From Zanthoxylum bungeanum (taxonomy: Eukaryota > Streptophyta > Magnoliopsida > Sapindales > Rutaceae), in the NCBI GenBank assembly GCA_019454045.1, contig SKCR01021409.1, forward strand, positions 33,239 to 97,238: 64,000 bases of DNA, given 5' to 3'. The stretch's first letter is position 1, and every line of letters starts with the position of its first letter. This document shows, piece after piece, positions 11,269 to 21,157 of this stretch. The notes under the pieces were generated by a model. It was not told the origin of the DNA. It did no database searches and was given only the letters and a program-made list of their open reading frames with translations. The translations under genes and the position numbers were made by a program.

Positions 11269-11677
11269 ACTGTAATAGTTTGATTATTGGTGCTGGAACT
11301 AGAACGATCCCTTTTACTGAGGATATAGATGGGGCAGAAGCTGAGGCTATTCTGTTTGGAATCTAGTGAGCAAAGTCAACGAATTTTTGGTTTTCATTGT
11401 TGAATCTAGCGTTAAAAATGTCATTGAGTTAGTTCTTAGTAATTTCTCAACAACAAAAGAGATTGAGTGGATCATTCAAGAGATAAAAGAAGCTGGGGTC
11501 TAGTTACCCGTTTGTATTTTTCAATTTAAATCTAGATACTCAAATGTAATGGCACATAATTTAGCCAAAACGATTTGTAATTCTGATTTTACTGGTTTCT
11601 GACGGGAGTATTTCCCCCCTCAAATCAGGTGTAATCTTATTTTAGATTAATAAACAGTGTCTTTCAAAAAACAAAGG
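11269..11677 (+). pseudogene. LINE 3' end with RNase H-like domain
   Basis: One or two frames give an RNase H (RVT_3-like) signature: IIGAGTRTIPF, DGAEAEAILFGI, and near the end SRYSNVMAHNLAKTIC, then YFPPQI. The AH.LAK motif near the C-terminus, followed by TAA, AATAAA-like sequence (11649) and CTTTCAAAAAACAAAG, is how many plant LINE elements end. Stops and frameshifts break the frame. It is a 5'-truncated LINE copy. A2 inserted about 10 bp beyond its A-rich tail. Confidence 0.6.
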
Positions 11678-11686
11678 GGCTTTCCC

Positions 11687-12199
11687 TGTAGGAAATTCTT
11701 CATTAAGGGTAATTCTGTCTTTTGGATTGGATTGGGTGCTTGTGAGGGGTACAACCCTTTGGGGGGTTGCACCCCATCCCAAAGGGTGCCCTATTGGCAC
11801 CCTTCCATGCCTTATATAAGAAGGCTTGATATCCAAAATAAAAAGCGAGAAAGATATCCGATTTTTGCTTGGGAAGAGACATTGTTTTCCTTTGTTTTTG
11901 AGAGAGTTTCACCATATTCCTAGTTCATACACTTGTTAAGGAGTGCTCCTTGAACAAGAAGATTCAAAATAATCCTGGGAGAATGTTGGCAAAACGAATC
12001 CGTAAAGCACCCGTGACGGAGCCAATAAGTTCTTAAGGACAGAGATCATCTCGACTTGGACAATTCTGTGATCTACATTTTCTGGTTTGTTTTAATGGTT
12101 TTCTGGTTTTAGGGTTTCATGCATCTAGATCTACTTTTGTTGTTTTGATCTGTTTGATTGCAAGTTATATTACTGTTTGATGACACATATTGGACAACA
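11687..12199 (+). repeat. 5' LTR of A2
   Basis: 513 bp, TGTAGG...CAACA. It begins directly after TTCCC. The following internal sequence starts ATCTTAAGAACTTATTG. It does not match the common tRNA-Met 3'-end primer site, so the primer is unknown. Confidence 0.95.
11811..11820 (+). promoter_or_regulatory. TATA box of A2 5' LTR
   Basis: CTTATATAAG palindrome conserved in all three family-A LTRs (also 17648-17657). Just upstream are two strong hairpins: GGGGTACAACCC/GGGTTGCACCCC, and GGGTGCC-CTATT-GGCACCC. Confidence 0.6.
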
Positions 12200-12299
12200 A
12201 TCTTAAGAACTTATTGCTATAGTGTGTTATTAGATAGTAATTCGCATGTTAGGGTTTGAATATTTTCTGGAAAATACGAACTGTGCATGATAAACCTGT

Positions 12300-12695
12300 A
12301 GGGCGTTCGAACGCCCGACGCACGCGAAGGCTAAATATTTGAACTTTCGTTAGAACGTTCGAACGCGTATTCAAACGCAACTCGAACGCAAGCCTTCTAC
12401 CTTAGAACGTTCGAACGCGTCCTAAACGCAACTCAAACGTAAACTCTCTGGAATCGTTCCGTTCGAACGCGTTCACGAACGCTATACGAACGTGAACTCT
12501 CTGGAATCACACCGTTCGAACGCGTTATCAAACGCTACTCGAACGTGAACTCTCTGGAAACACTTCGTCCGAACGCGTTATCAAACGCTACTCGAACGTG
12601 AACTCTCTGGAAACACTTCGTTTGAACGCGTTAGCAAACGCAACACGAACGCACACACACTGGACAGTCTCGTTCGAACGTAGATACGAACGTGA
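12300..12695 (+). repeat. Leader tandem repeats of A2 (about 52 bp)
   Basis: About six imperfect units share GTTCGAACGCGT followed by CAAACGC, CTCGAACGTGAAC and TCTCTGGAA. A1 carries the same array in reverse orientation with about one unit fewer. The array is rich in CG and in the 8-mer GTTCGAAC, unlike the AT-rich surroundings, and lies between LTR and gag in the transcribed leader. Confidence 0.85.
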
Positions 12696-13037
12696 CACTA
12701 ACGACTTTGTCCTGTAAGTATCATAAACTGCAAACTTTAATTAATATTAACTCGGTTAGTCAATACTGTAAACACATTAATCTTGGTAGTATAGATTCAA
12801 GTTATTATTAAGTTGTTCAATTTTCACAAGCATACACATAGTGATAAAGTTGAAATTGATTGGTTGTTGCATAATTGGTTGAGAATTTAAAGTGTAATAA
12901 TACACAAGTAATTCCATCCAATCTTGATTGATTTATATATCTACTTATTGTATATCACTTTGAGCAAGGTCATTCGTTGATCGTTGTGCAATTTATCTTT
13001 CGTAGACTAATTGACCCTGTTGATTTTCCAGTTACAT

Positions 13038-13866
13038 ATGGCTAGCGGAAATATCACGGTACCGGTCTCTCACGGAGAAAAACCGGAGAAATTTGGTGGG
13101 GCAAATTTCAAACAGTGGCAGAGCAAAATGTTGTTCTACCTGACAACTCTCCAGTTGGCTAAATTCCTCAAAGATCCTCCGGGTCCTGTGGAGGGTGAAT
13201 CTGAATTAGCCAAGGTAGAGCGAGAACAAACTTGGATGTCTGGAGACTTCTTATGCAAGAACTACCTTTTGGGTGGTCTTGACAATACCCTGTACAATGT
13301 GTACCAAGGCATGACTTCTGCGAAGATTCTCTGGGAATCTCTCGAGAAGAAGTATAAAACTGAAGATGCCGGACAAAAGAAATTTGTCGTGGGTAGGTTC
13401 CTGGACTACAAGATGGTAGATTCAAGGACGGTGATGTCTCAGTTGGGTGAACTGCAATTGATCATTCATGAAATATTGGATGAGGGAATGAAACTTTGTG
13501 AGACGTTTCAAATTGCCGCCATAATTGAAAAGTTGCCTCCATCATGGAAGGACTTCAGGAGCTATCTGAAACACAAAAGAAGCAGATGAGCCTTGAAGAC
13601 CTCAGTGTTCGATTGAGAATCGATGAGGACAACAGGATGTCCGAGAAGGCCAGCTACAAGACTCTGGAGTCTAAGGCCAACATCATTGAAGGTGTAAAGG
13701 GTAGCAAAAAGAGAAAGAACAGTGGAGCTGACTCTGGGAACAAGAAGTTCAAGGGAAAATGCTACAACTGTGGAAAGAGCGGTCATATGTCAAAGGACTG
13801 CAGGAACAAAAAGTCTCAGGACAAGGGCAGAAAAAGAAATATGAGGCCCATGTTACTGAAGGCTAG
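13038..13866 (+). pseudogene. Copia gag (A2), two frameshifts and a stop
   Basis: The ATG at 13038 gives MASGN as in A1. The capsid domain is closely similar to A1. One A is missing from an A run near 13578, shifting the frame inside KHKKKQ. The zinc knuckle CYNCGKSGHMSKDC (13760-13801) is in the second frame. A second A is missing in the lysine-rich tail near 13830. The original frame then meets TAG at 13864-13866. Each lesion is a single base relative to A1. Confidence 0.85.
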
Positions 13867-15100
13867 CAGCTGCCTGATGATATCTCAGAGATGGAACTAT
13901 CAGCAGTGGTAACCGAAGCCAACATAGTTGGGAATCCGAGAGAATGGTGGGTAGACACTGGGGCTACTCGTCATATCTGTACAGACAGTAAGATGTTTTC
14001 CATGTACCAGAAGGTCGATGGCGGCGATCATCTGACAATGGGAAACTCGTCTACCTCTCAGGTGGTTGGACAAGGCACAGTGGTTCTGAAGATGACATCC
14101 GGAAAGGAGCTAACATTGAAGAATGTACTGCACGTTCCAGATATTCGGAAGAACTTAGTCTCGGGCTCTCTTCTTAGTAAGGCTGGTTTTAAGCTTGTAT
14201 TTGTTTCTGACAAGTTTGTATTGACTAAGAATGATATGTATGTAGGAAAAGGATACCTAACTGAGGGCCTTTTCAAGCTAAATGTAATGACTGTTAATCG
14301 TGCTATTAATAAAGCTAGTTCGTCTGCTTATATTATTGTGTCGCAGAATGTATGGCATGGGAGGTTAGGACATGTTAATTATGATACCATGCATAAATTA
14401 ATTAACATGGACCTTATACCTAAAATTGCAATTGATAGCCAACATAAGTGTGAAGCATGTGTTGAAGCCAAAATGCATAGAACATCATTTCATTCTATAG
14501 AACGCAGTTCTGAACCGCTAGAACTTGTACATACCGATGTATGTGACATGAATATTGTTCAAACAAGAGGTGGTAAAAAGTACTTTGTCACTTTTATCGA
14601 TGATAGCACAAGGTTTTGTTATGTGTACCTGCTGAGAAGCAAAGCAGAAGCTATTGAGAGCTTTGTGCACTATAAGAGCGAAGTTGAAAATCAACTTGGC
14701 AAGAAAATCAAAAGAATCAGGAGTGATAGAGGTGGTGAATATGTTTCACCATTCGGTGAATATTGTTCTGTGCACGGAATTATTCACGAAACCACTGCTC
14801 CATATTCTCCTCAACAGAACGGAATTGTGGAGCGCAAAAACGAACGTTGAAGGAAATGATGAATGCCATGTTGACAAGTTCGGGTCTACCCCAGAACTTG
14901 TGGGGGGAAGCCTTGCTTTCCGCGAACTACGTTCTGAACAAGCTTCCTCACAGAAGACTTGACAAGACACCATATGAATTGTGGAAAGGTTTCGTACCTT
15001 CCTACAAATACCTCAAAGTGTGGGGGGGTGTCTTGCCAAAGTAATGGTTCCTAAACCTAAGAAGGTTAGAATAGGACCCAAAACTGTTGACTGTGTATTC
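13867..15100 (+). pseudogene. Copia protease and integrase (A2)
   Basis: Protease motif [14 protein letters not shown]-pre-integrase [10 protein letters not shown] and the integrase core ([28 protein letters not shown]) are in one long open frame (13891-14850). A missing C at about 14835 breaks it right after the catalytic glutamate. The frame is picked up again until two extra G residues near 15030 in a G run (TGGGGGGG against five G in A1). Apart from indels the protein is well kept, which fits a recent copy. Confidence 0.88.
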
Positions 15101-16945
15101 ATTGGATATGCTCACAACAGTAGTGCGTATCGATTCTTGGTACACAAGTCGGAGATTCCTGACATCAATCCAAATATGATAATTGAGTCAAGGAATGCGA
15201 TATTTTTTGAAGAGACGTTTCCTTGTAAGGAAAGACAAATAACTGGGTCTCTCAAAAGAACAGTTGATACTGTCGAGGACAGTGATCAAGTTGACCAAGA
15301 ATCAGATCAACGTGTAAATGCTGAGACAATCGAGCCTAGACGTAGCAAAAGAGCTAGAACGTCTAAGTCGTTTGGTCCCAATTTTCTAACATACTTGTTA
15401 GAAAATGAGCCTCAAAGTTATAAAGAAGCTGTGACTTCTCCGGAGGCACCTCTTTGGAAAGAGGCTATTAACAGTGAGATTGATTCAATCCTACAGAACC
15501 ATACTTGGGAGTTGGTTGATCTTCCGCCAGGTTGTAAGCCGCTGGGCTACAAATGGATATTCAAAAGGAAGATGAAAACGGATGGATCAATAGATAAGTA
15601 TAAGGCAAGACTTGTCATAAAAGGTTATAGACAAAAGGAAGGCCTCGATTACTTTGACACATATTCACCGGTGACTCGCATCACATCGATAAGAATGCTC
15701 ATAGCCATAGCAGCTATATTTGGTCTTGAAATACATCAAATGGATGTAAAGACGACATTTTTGAATGGTGAATTGGATGAAGAGATTTACATGGAACAAC
15801 CAGAAGGGTTTAGTGTTCCTGACAAAAACATAAGGTGTGCAAACTTGTAAAATCCTTGTACGGATTAAAACAAGCACCGAAACAATGGCATGAGAAATTT
15901 GACAAAGAAATGTTGTCAAATGGGTTTAAAACCAATGAGTGTGATAAGTGTGTGTACACCAATCAACTCAAAAAGGATATGTCATTGTGTGTCTCTATGT
16001 AGACGATATGTTGATAATTGGTAGTAATCATGAAATGATTAAGTTTACCAAAAACGTGTTATCCAGCAGATTTGATATGAAAGATATGGGGATAGCTGAT
16101 GTGATCCTAGGAATAAAGATTTCTAGGATATCAGACGGATATATACTATCACAGACTCATTATATTGAGAAGATACTCGATAAATATATCAAAGGGGATC
16201 TAAACGTGGCTAGAACCCCTGTAGACCTAACTCTTCATTTATCAAAGAATACTGGTTCAAGCATATCGCAACTAGAGTATTCGAGAATCATCGGAAGTCT
16301 GATGTATCTCACGAATTGCACACGACCTGATATCGCTCAAGCTGTGAATCGGCTTAGCAGATATACGAGTAATCCAGGACACAACCACTGGAAAGCCATA
16401 GTAAGAATTTTGAGGTATCTGAGAGAAACTTCAAAATATGGGCTACATTACGAGAGATATCCTGCTGTACTATAGGGTTACAGCGATGCTAACTGGATAT
16501 CTGATACGGTGGATTCCAAATCCACGAGTGGATTTGTTTTCACACTTGGTAATGCAGCCGTGTCATGGAAATCCTCGAGGCAAACGTGTTTGCCCGGTCT
16601 AATATGGAATCAGAATTCATAGCGTTAGACAAAACTGCGGAAGAAGCAGAATGGCTTAGAAACTTCCTGGAGGATATTCCTAGTTGGCCCAAACCGGTGC
16701 CAGCAATAAGCATACATTGTGACAGCCAATCGGCTATTGGGAGAGCCCAAAATACAATGTATAATGGTAAGTCTCGACACATACGTCGGAGACATAATAC
16801 CATACGTCAACTGCTCTCAAGTGGCATAATAACGATCGATTATGTCAGGTCGAAGGAAAACCTAGCGGATCCACTAACTAAAGGTTTACCTCGAGAGCAA
16901 GTTGAGAAGTCATCGAGGGGAATGGGCTTGAAGCCTATCATCTAA
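15101..16945 (+). pseudogene. Copia reverse transcriptase and RNase H (A2)
   Basis: The RT N-terminus (GYKWIFKRKMKTDGSIDKYK and TTFLNGELDEEIYM) is in the frame ending at 15850, where a missing G before ACAAAAACAT shifts it. YVDDMLIIG is in the next open part (15948-16475). That part ends at TAG, where A1 has GAG. RNase H residues (DANW, then MESEFIAL after another shift near 16600) follow to the stop at 16945. The shift near 15815 occurs close to, but not at, the one in A1, so the two copies were damaged independently. Confidence 0.88.
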
Positions 16946-17523
16946 GAATTGTCACTGTGGAAACCCAACCTAGTTGACTGGAGATCCCAAGATCTAGGTT
17001 CAAAAGGGACAACAGAAACTTTGTGCAATTCAAAACGAGCACTGAAGAGTTTCGTACTCTTTCCCATTCCGATAATGACGCTGAGTGCTGTCTGTCATTG
17101 GTTAAGATAAGCTAAGGCTTTTAATGATCACTATATTAGGAGATGAGTCCTAATGGGGGTAAAGACAGATTACCTCTTCATAGCAGATCACCTATTTCAA
17201 GTAAGAAGTGAGGCCGCTTCCATGGGAACCTTTAAAGGCGGGTTACCCTAAAGTGCTTGATGAATCCATGACCGTTGTTCAGGGCCAAAATGAACACAAC
17301 CGTAGAACGGGAAAATGGTCGAATTAAAGCTGTGTGTTGGCAATTGTCTTGGTTTACACCAACGGCAGAACAGTTCAAGACTATGGGTCACTGGTTTGCC
17401 AAGTAAATCCGATTGTCACTCACTAGGAAAGGTTCAAGGCGAAAGCTACCTATTTCGATGCAGCTTTAGTTCATGGTAACTCTCTCAAATGTCTCCGTGG
17501 ATATTTGAAGAATTGTGGGGGAT

Positions 17524-18035
17524 TGTAGGAAATTCTTCATTAAGGGTAATTCTGTCTTTTGGATTGGATTGGGTGCTTGTGAGGGGTACAACCCTTTGGG
17601 GGGTTGCACCCCATCCCAAAGGGTGCCCTATTGGCACCCTTCCATGCCTTATATAAGAAGGCTTGATATCCAAAATAAAAAGCGAGAAAGATATCCGATT
17701 TTTGCTTGGGAAGAGACATTGTTTTCCTTTGTTTTTGAGAGAGTTTCACCATATTCCTAGTTCATACACTTGTTAAGGAGTGCTCCTTGAACAAGAAGAT
17801 TCCAAGTAATCCTGGGAGAACGTTGGCAAAACGAATCCGTAAAGCACCCGTGACGGAGCCAATAAGTTCTTAAGGACAGAGATCATCTCGACTTGGACAA
17901 TTCTGTGATCTACATTTTCTGGTTTGTTTTAATGGTTTTCTGGTTTAGGGTTTCATGCATCTAGATCTACTTTTGTTGTTTTGATCTGTTTGATTGCAAG
18001 TTATATTACTGTTTGATGACACATATTGGACAACA
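17524..18035 (+). repeat. 3' LTR of A2
   Basis: 512 bp, preceded by the purine tract GTGGGGGAT (17515-17523) and followed by the target duplication TTCCC. It is nearly identical to the 5' LTR. Confidence 0.95.
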
Positions 18036-18040
18036 TTCCC

Positions 18041-18858
18041 ATCATAAGACATTCGAACGACCCATGAACGAGCGGCTCTTGGTTGGCTAATTCGAAAGAG
18101 TTTGTCGCTACATCTGATTCAAAAGAAATTTTCCCAGGAAAAAAAATTAGTCATGGAGTCATAAGCCAATGGTTCAATAGAAACTAAAAAGCATCCCAGT
18201 CAGAAGCAGGGGCGACTTAAGATATTTTTTAGCTCTTGGGGTAAAAATTATTTGAGCCTTTTCATACTCAAACACAAAAATTATTTTATGTTAAATTACA
18301 CATAAAATAATAAAAATATAATAATTGCACATAAAATGGGGCCTTAATTCAGCCCAATGCTGCCTAATTTATTTGTCCATAGAGCTGGCCCTAGTCAAGC
18401 TGAGATAATAACTATTGAAAAGGAGAAATCAAATATCTACAAATTTGTAGGTCCCATTAGAACTTTAAATTATTTATATTTTAACTTTAGGCATAAGAAA
18501 TGTAAATTTTGGGAAGCATATGTGGTGGGCTTTAATTTCAAGTAGGGCATTGCTTGTGGGTGATTGCTTCCCTTCATTCCAATTTCTTTGATGAATTGTA
18601 AAATCTTATATTATTTAGGATTGAATTTGAAGGTTTATTTATAAGTAGTTGATCACTCATAATTAAAAAAAAAAATTTGGGTGGACTTAATTCATACAAA
18701 AAATAAAACTTTGACGAAGCTAAATTTAATGGCGGAGGTCCGGTGTGTGCCAAAATGATAAGATTTTTTATTTTGCTTTCATGTCACAATGTGTGCACTT
18801 GGTTTATGTATTTTGATGAATGATGATGAAACCCTTTTCTTTCTAATCACATTCACTC
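18041..18858. other. Intergenic sequence, possible hAT-type debris
   Basis: No gene is recognised. A segment at about 18207-18396 begins AGGGGCGACTTAAGA and ends AGAGCTGGCCCTAG, a style of ends typical of plant hAT elements, but the inverted match is poor and no target duplication is evident. Confidence 0.25.
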
Positions 18859-18920
18859 AAAATAATAATAATAATAATAATAATAATACAAAAATACAAT
18901 ATATATATATATATCTATAT

Positions 18921-18974
<54 letters not shown>

Positions 18975-18981
18975 ATATATT
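18859..18981. repeat. Microsatellites (AAT)n and (TA)n
   Basis: About nine AAT units at 18860-18888 are followed by a roughly 80-bp TA-dinucleotide tract with a few interruptions. The low-complexity minus-strand open frame through it is an artefact. Confidence 0.95.
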
Positions 18982-19184
18982 GATCGCCTGATTGTGAGTG
19001 ATAAAGAATTTAACATCCATACTTCTCCAGCTCATTGCTGAATTTGAAGTTAGTTGTGGATTTGATTCAAAAAAAATTATATCACATCCAGCAGGACAGA
19101 TCCATAAATAATTGCCCAATTTTTTTTTTAAAAAATAATAATTATATACAATCACCAGTTTATAGAGAAAGACTCAAAAGGTTT

Positions 19185-20138
19185 TGTTGACGGGTGATTT
19201 TCGTCCCAATGGTAGTTTAGGGATAACTCTCCTGAGACGATCCTCCTTCAACCTTGAATTTGTTTAGTTATGGGGGACCAAAAGCAAATGTTGCAAAAAG
19301 GCAAGAAAAATACAAAGATCGATAAAGAGTATTTAACGTGGTTCGGCGGAGCAAGTCCAGCCTACGTCGACGGGCACAAAGTGAGGGGTTGCTTTTATTA
19401 CGGAAACTAGCTCGTCCGACCTGTTTATGGATGGAATCGAAGAAAACCGAGTTGTTTGTTTGTGGTGTTTTTACAAGTGTTGCTCATTCTTTAGTTACAA
19501 ATTTTGGCTATTAATTTCGCTATCTCCCTACAAATGAAACTAATTCTCCTTTATATACTCAAGGAGTTACAACACTATTCATCTGCTTCCATGTCGTCAC
19601 CCACATGAACTGCCGGTTGTTTGATGGGTTCTCTACCCCAAAACAGTCTTTGCCGAAATCAAATTTGCCACCTGACGGCTTGTCACATCAACCTGTTTTA
19701 TGCACTGCCACACGCAACATATCTAAACCAGCCTGTAAAGAGCTTTCAAATATTGGTATGTGTCAGAGAGAAATTTCTAAACTACCCCAATCACACGTCG
19801 GTCTTCCAGAGGTTGGAAAGATGATCTGCCGAACTACCCAAATTATTTCTGTTCTGACCCAAAATATCTGAGCTCATCAACTTGTTCCAGAAGGAGAGAA
19901 AACCAAACCGAGCCGTCGGTCTATTGTGGTCGGCCTTGGTTATCATGTTGTCGGTCTCTGAAATCTACGTCGGGCTGTGTCTTCTGGTCGGTAAGATCTG
20001 GGAAATTGGATCCGGGTTCCGCATCGGGTCGAGAAACAATCCATACCCTCTGAACACCTTGTCCTTTTGAAAAGGAAAGTTCTCTCTATGCCCTAACCGA
20101 ACTGTTCAAATACCTTGTCTCAAAAATCTCCATCAACA
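19185..20138 (-). repeat. 3' LTR of element E
   Basis: 954 bp, TGTTGATGGAG...CCCGTCAACA on the minus strand. Adjacent rightward sequence (reverse complement ACTAGGGGACAGA) is a purine tract. Confidence 0.85.
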
Positions 20139-21157
20139 TCTGTCCCCTAGTTCTCGGTACCAACGAGTGTACGGGTTGGTGCCGGGAACTACAAAATCGG
20201 ATGTGATATCAGTCAGTTGGTGGTCGGTTCTAGGAACCATCCAAAAAACCACTTTGGTCTTCAATAAGGTCGTCCTCGATCATCTTCATGTGCTCGGATA
20301 CTAAAGATTCTGATGTCTTTTCAAACGACTCTCCAACCTGAAGTAAAAACCCTTTTTACCTTTATGGTAGCCATCCCTCGAGAATCGTAAGCCATCACAT
20401 CCTCTTAAATGCCTATCAAATCACCTCTAGGGTTTAGCCCGAGCGTGACACTTGTCAAACATCCGTGGTCTTCCCGCCAAAAACCAAAATGATCGACTAT
20501 TCACGAGGCAGTCGAAAAGTTTTCAATCCCAACCGTCTATCTCGCTCTGAGCAGATGGAGCCCGAAGGCGACACGCGGCGCACATCCGAAGACTCTCCCC
20601 GATCCGATGGCCAGAAATGCCCCGAGATGACTATAAGAATGCTAAGCAACGCTTCTTTCTCTCTTTTGCGAAAATCTGAATTCTAAAGTGCCAGAGCTTC
20701 ATCGTTCCTGAAACCAATAATCTCCAAGCCCGACCAAATCAGTCCATCAGCACATCTACTCAAACCAATTAAGTTTCTGCTCGACCCATTTCCTTCTTCT
20801 TTAAACACTGTAATCCACCATAACTGTCTGTTGCTTGCAAATGCCCGTTTGATTATTGTTGTTTGTTCTTCACTTCTTCTAACATGCTCACCTTTTTTAT
20901 ATTTCAAAGTGTATTTCGGGTGGGATATTGAGTGTATGACGCATACGTTATCTGGTTGGAGGACGGGTAGTAGGGTAGGATGTATGTGTTTTGGGTTTTC
21001 TATGTTTTGTGTTTGGTTTTGGTGTTTTTAGGAAGAGACTTGATGTGTGTGGCCATTGTTAGGACATTTAGAGACTTTAGGCCTAGGTTCCCAGAAGTTA
21101 GAGCAGCTCTCGAGCCCGCGGTGCCTCGAACTAACCATTAACTGACCCACTCGTCCA
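20139..21157. other. Non-coding part of E upstream of the extra gene
   Basis: Contains GTGCCGGGAACTAC-type and TCGGTTCTAGG words and a pyrimidine-rich stretch (20620-20870) that could be the promoter and leader of the opposite-strand gene. No TATA box can be named with confidence. Confidence 0.35.

Larger units (their letters stand above)
11687..18035 (+). mobile_element. Ty1/copia retrotransposon A2, complete but frame-broken
   Basis: A 6.35-kb element has LTRs at both ends (513 and 512 bp) and a perfect 5-bp target duplication TTCCC (11682-11686, 18036-18040). The LTRs differ by three substitutions and one single-base indel over the whole length by eye (about 0.6 percent), so insertion was recent. 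Internal order: tandem-repeat leader, gag, protease, integrase, RT, RNase H, untranslated tail, purine tract. The coding region contains two one-base deletions in gag, a TAG at the gag-pol border, further frameshifts near 14835, 15030, 15815 and 15955, a nonsense codon at 16473-16475 and a last shift near 16600. It must have moved with proteins supplied by another copy, unless some indels are sequencing errors. Confidence 0.95.

Noticed and set aside
12300..12695. Array considered as a CRISPR-like repeat-spacer locus
   Set aside because: Units vary throughout with no unique spacers, no cas genes exist, and the DNA is plant nuclear; it is a retrotransposon leader repeat.
18853..19155. Minus-strand frame rich in I and Y
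   Set aside because: Translation of (TA)n and (AAT)n microsatellites.
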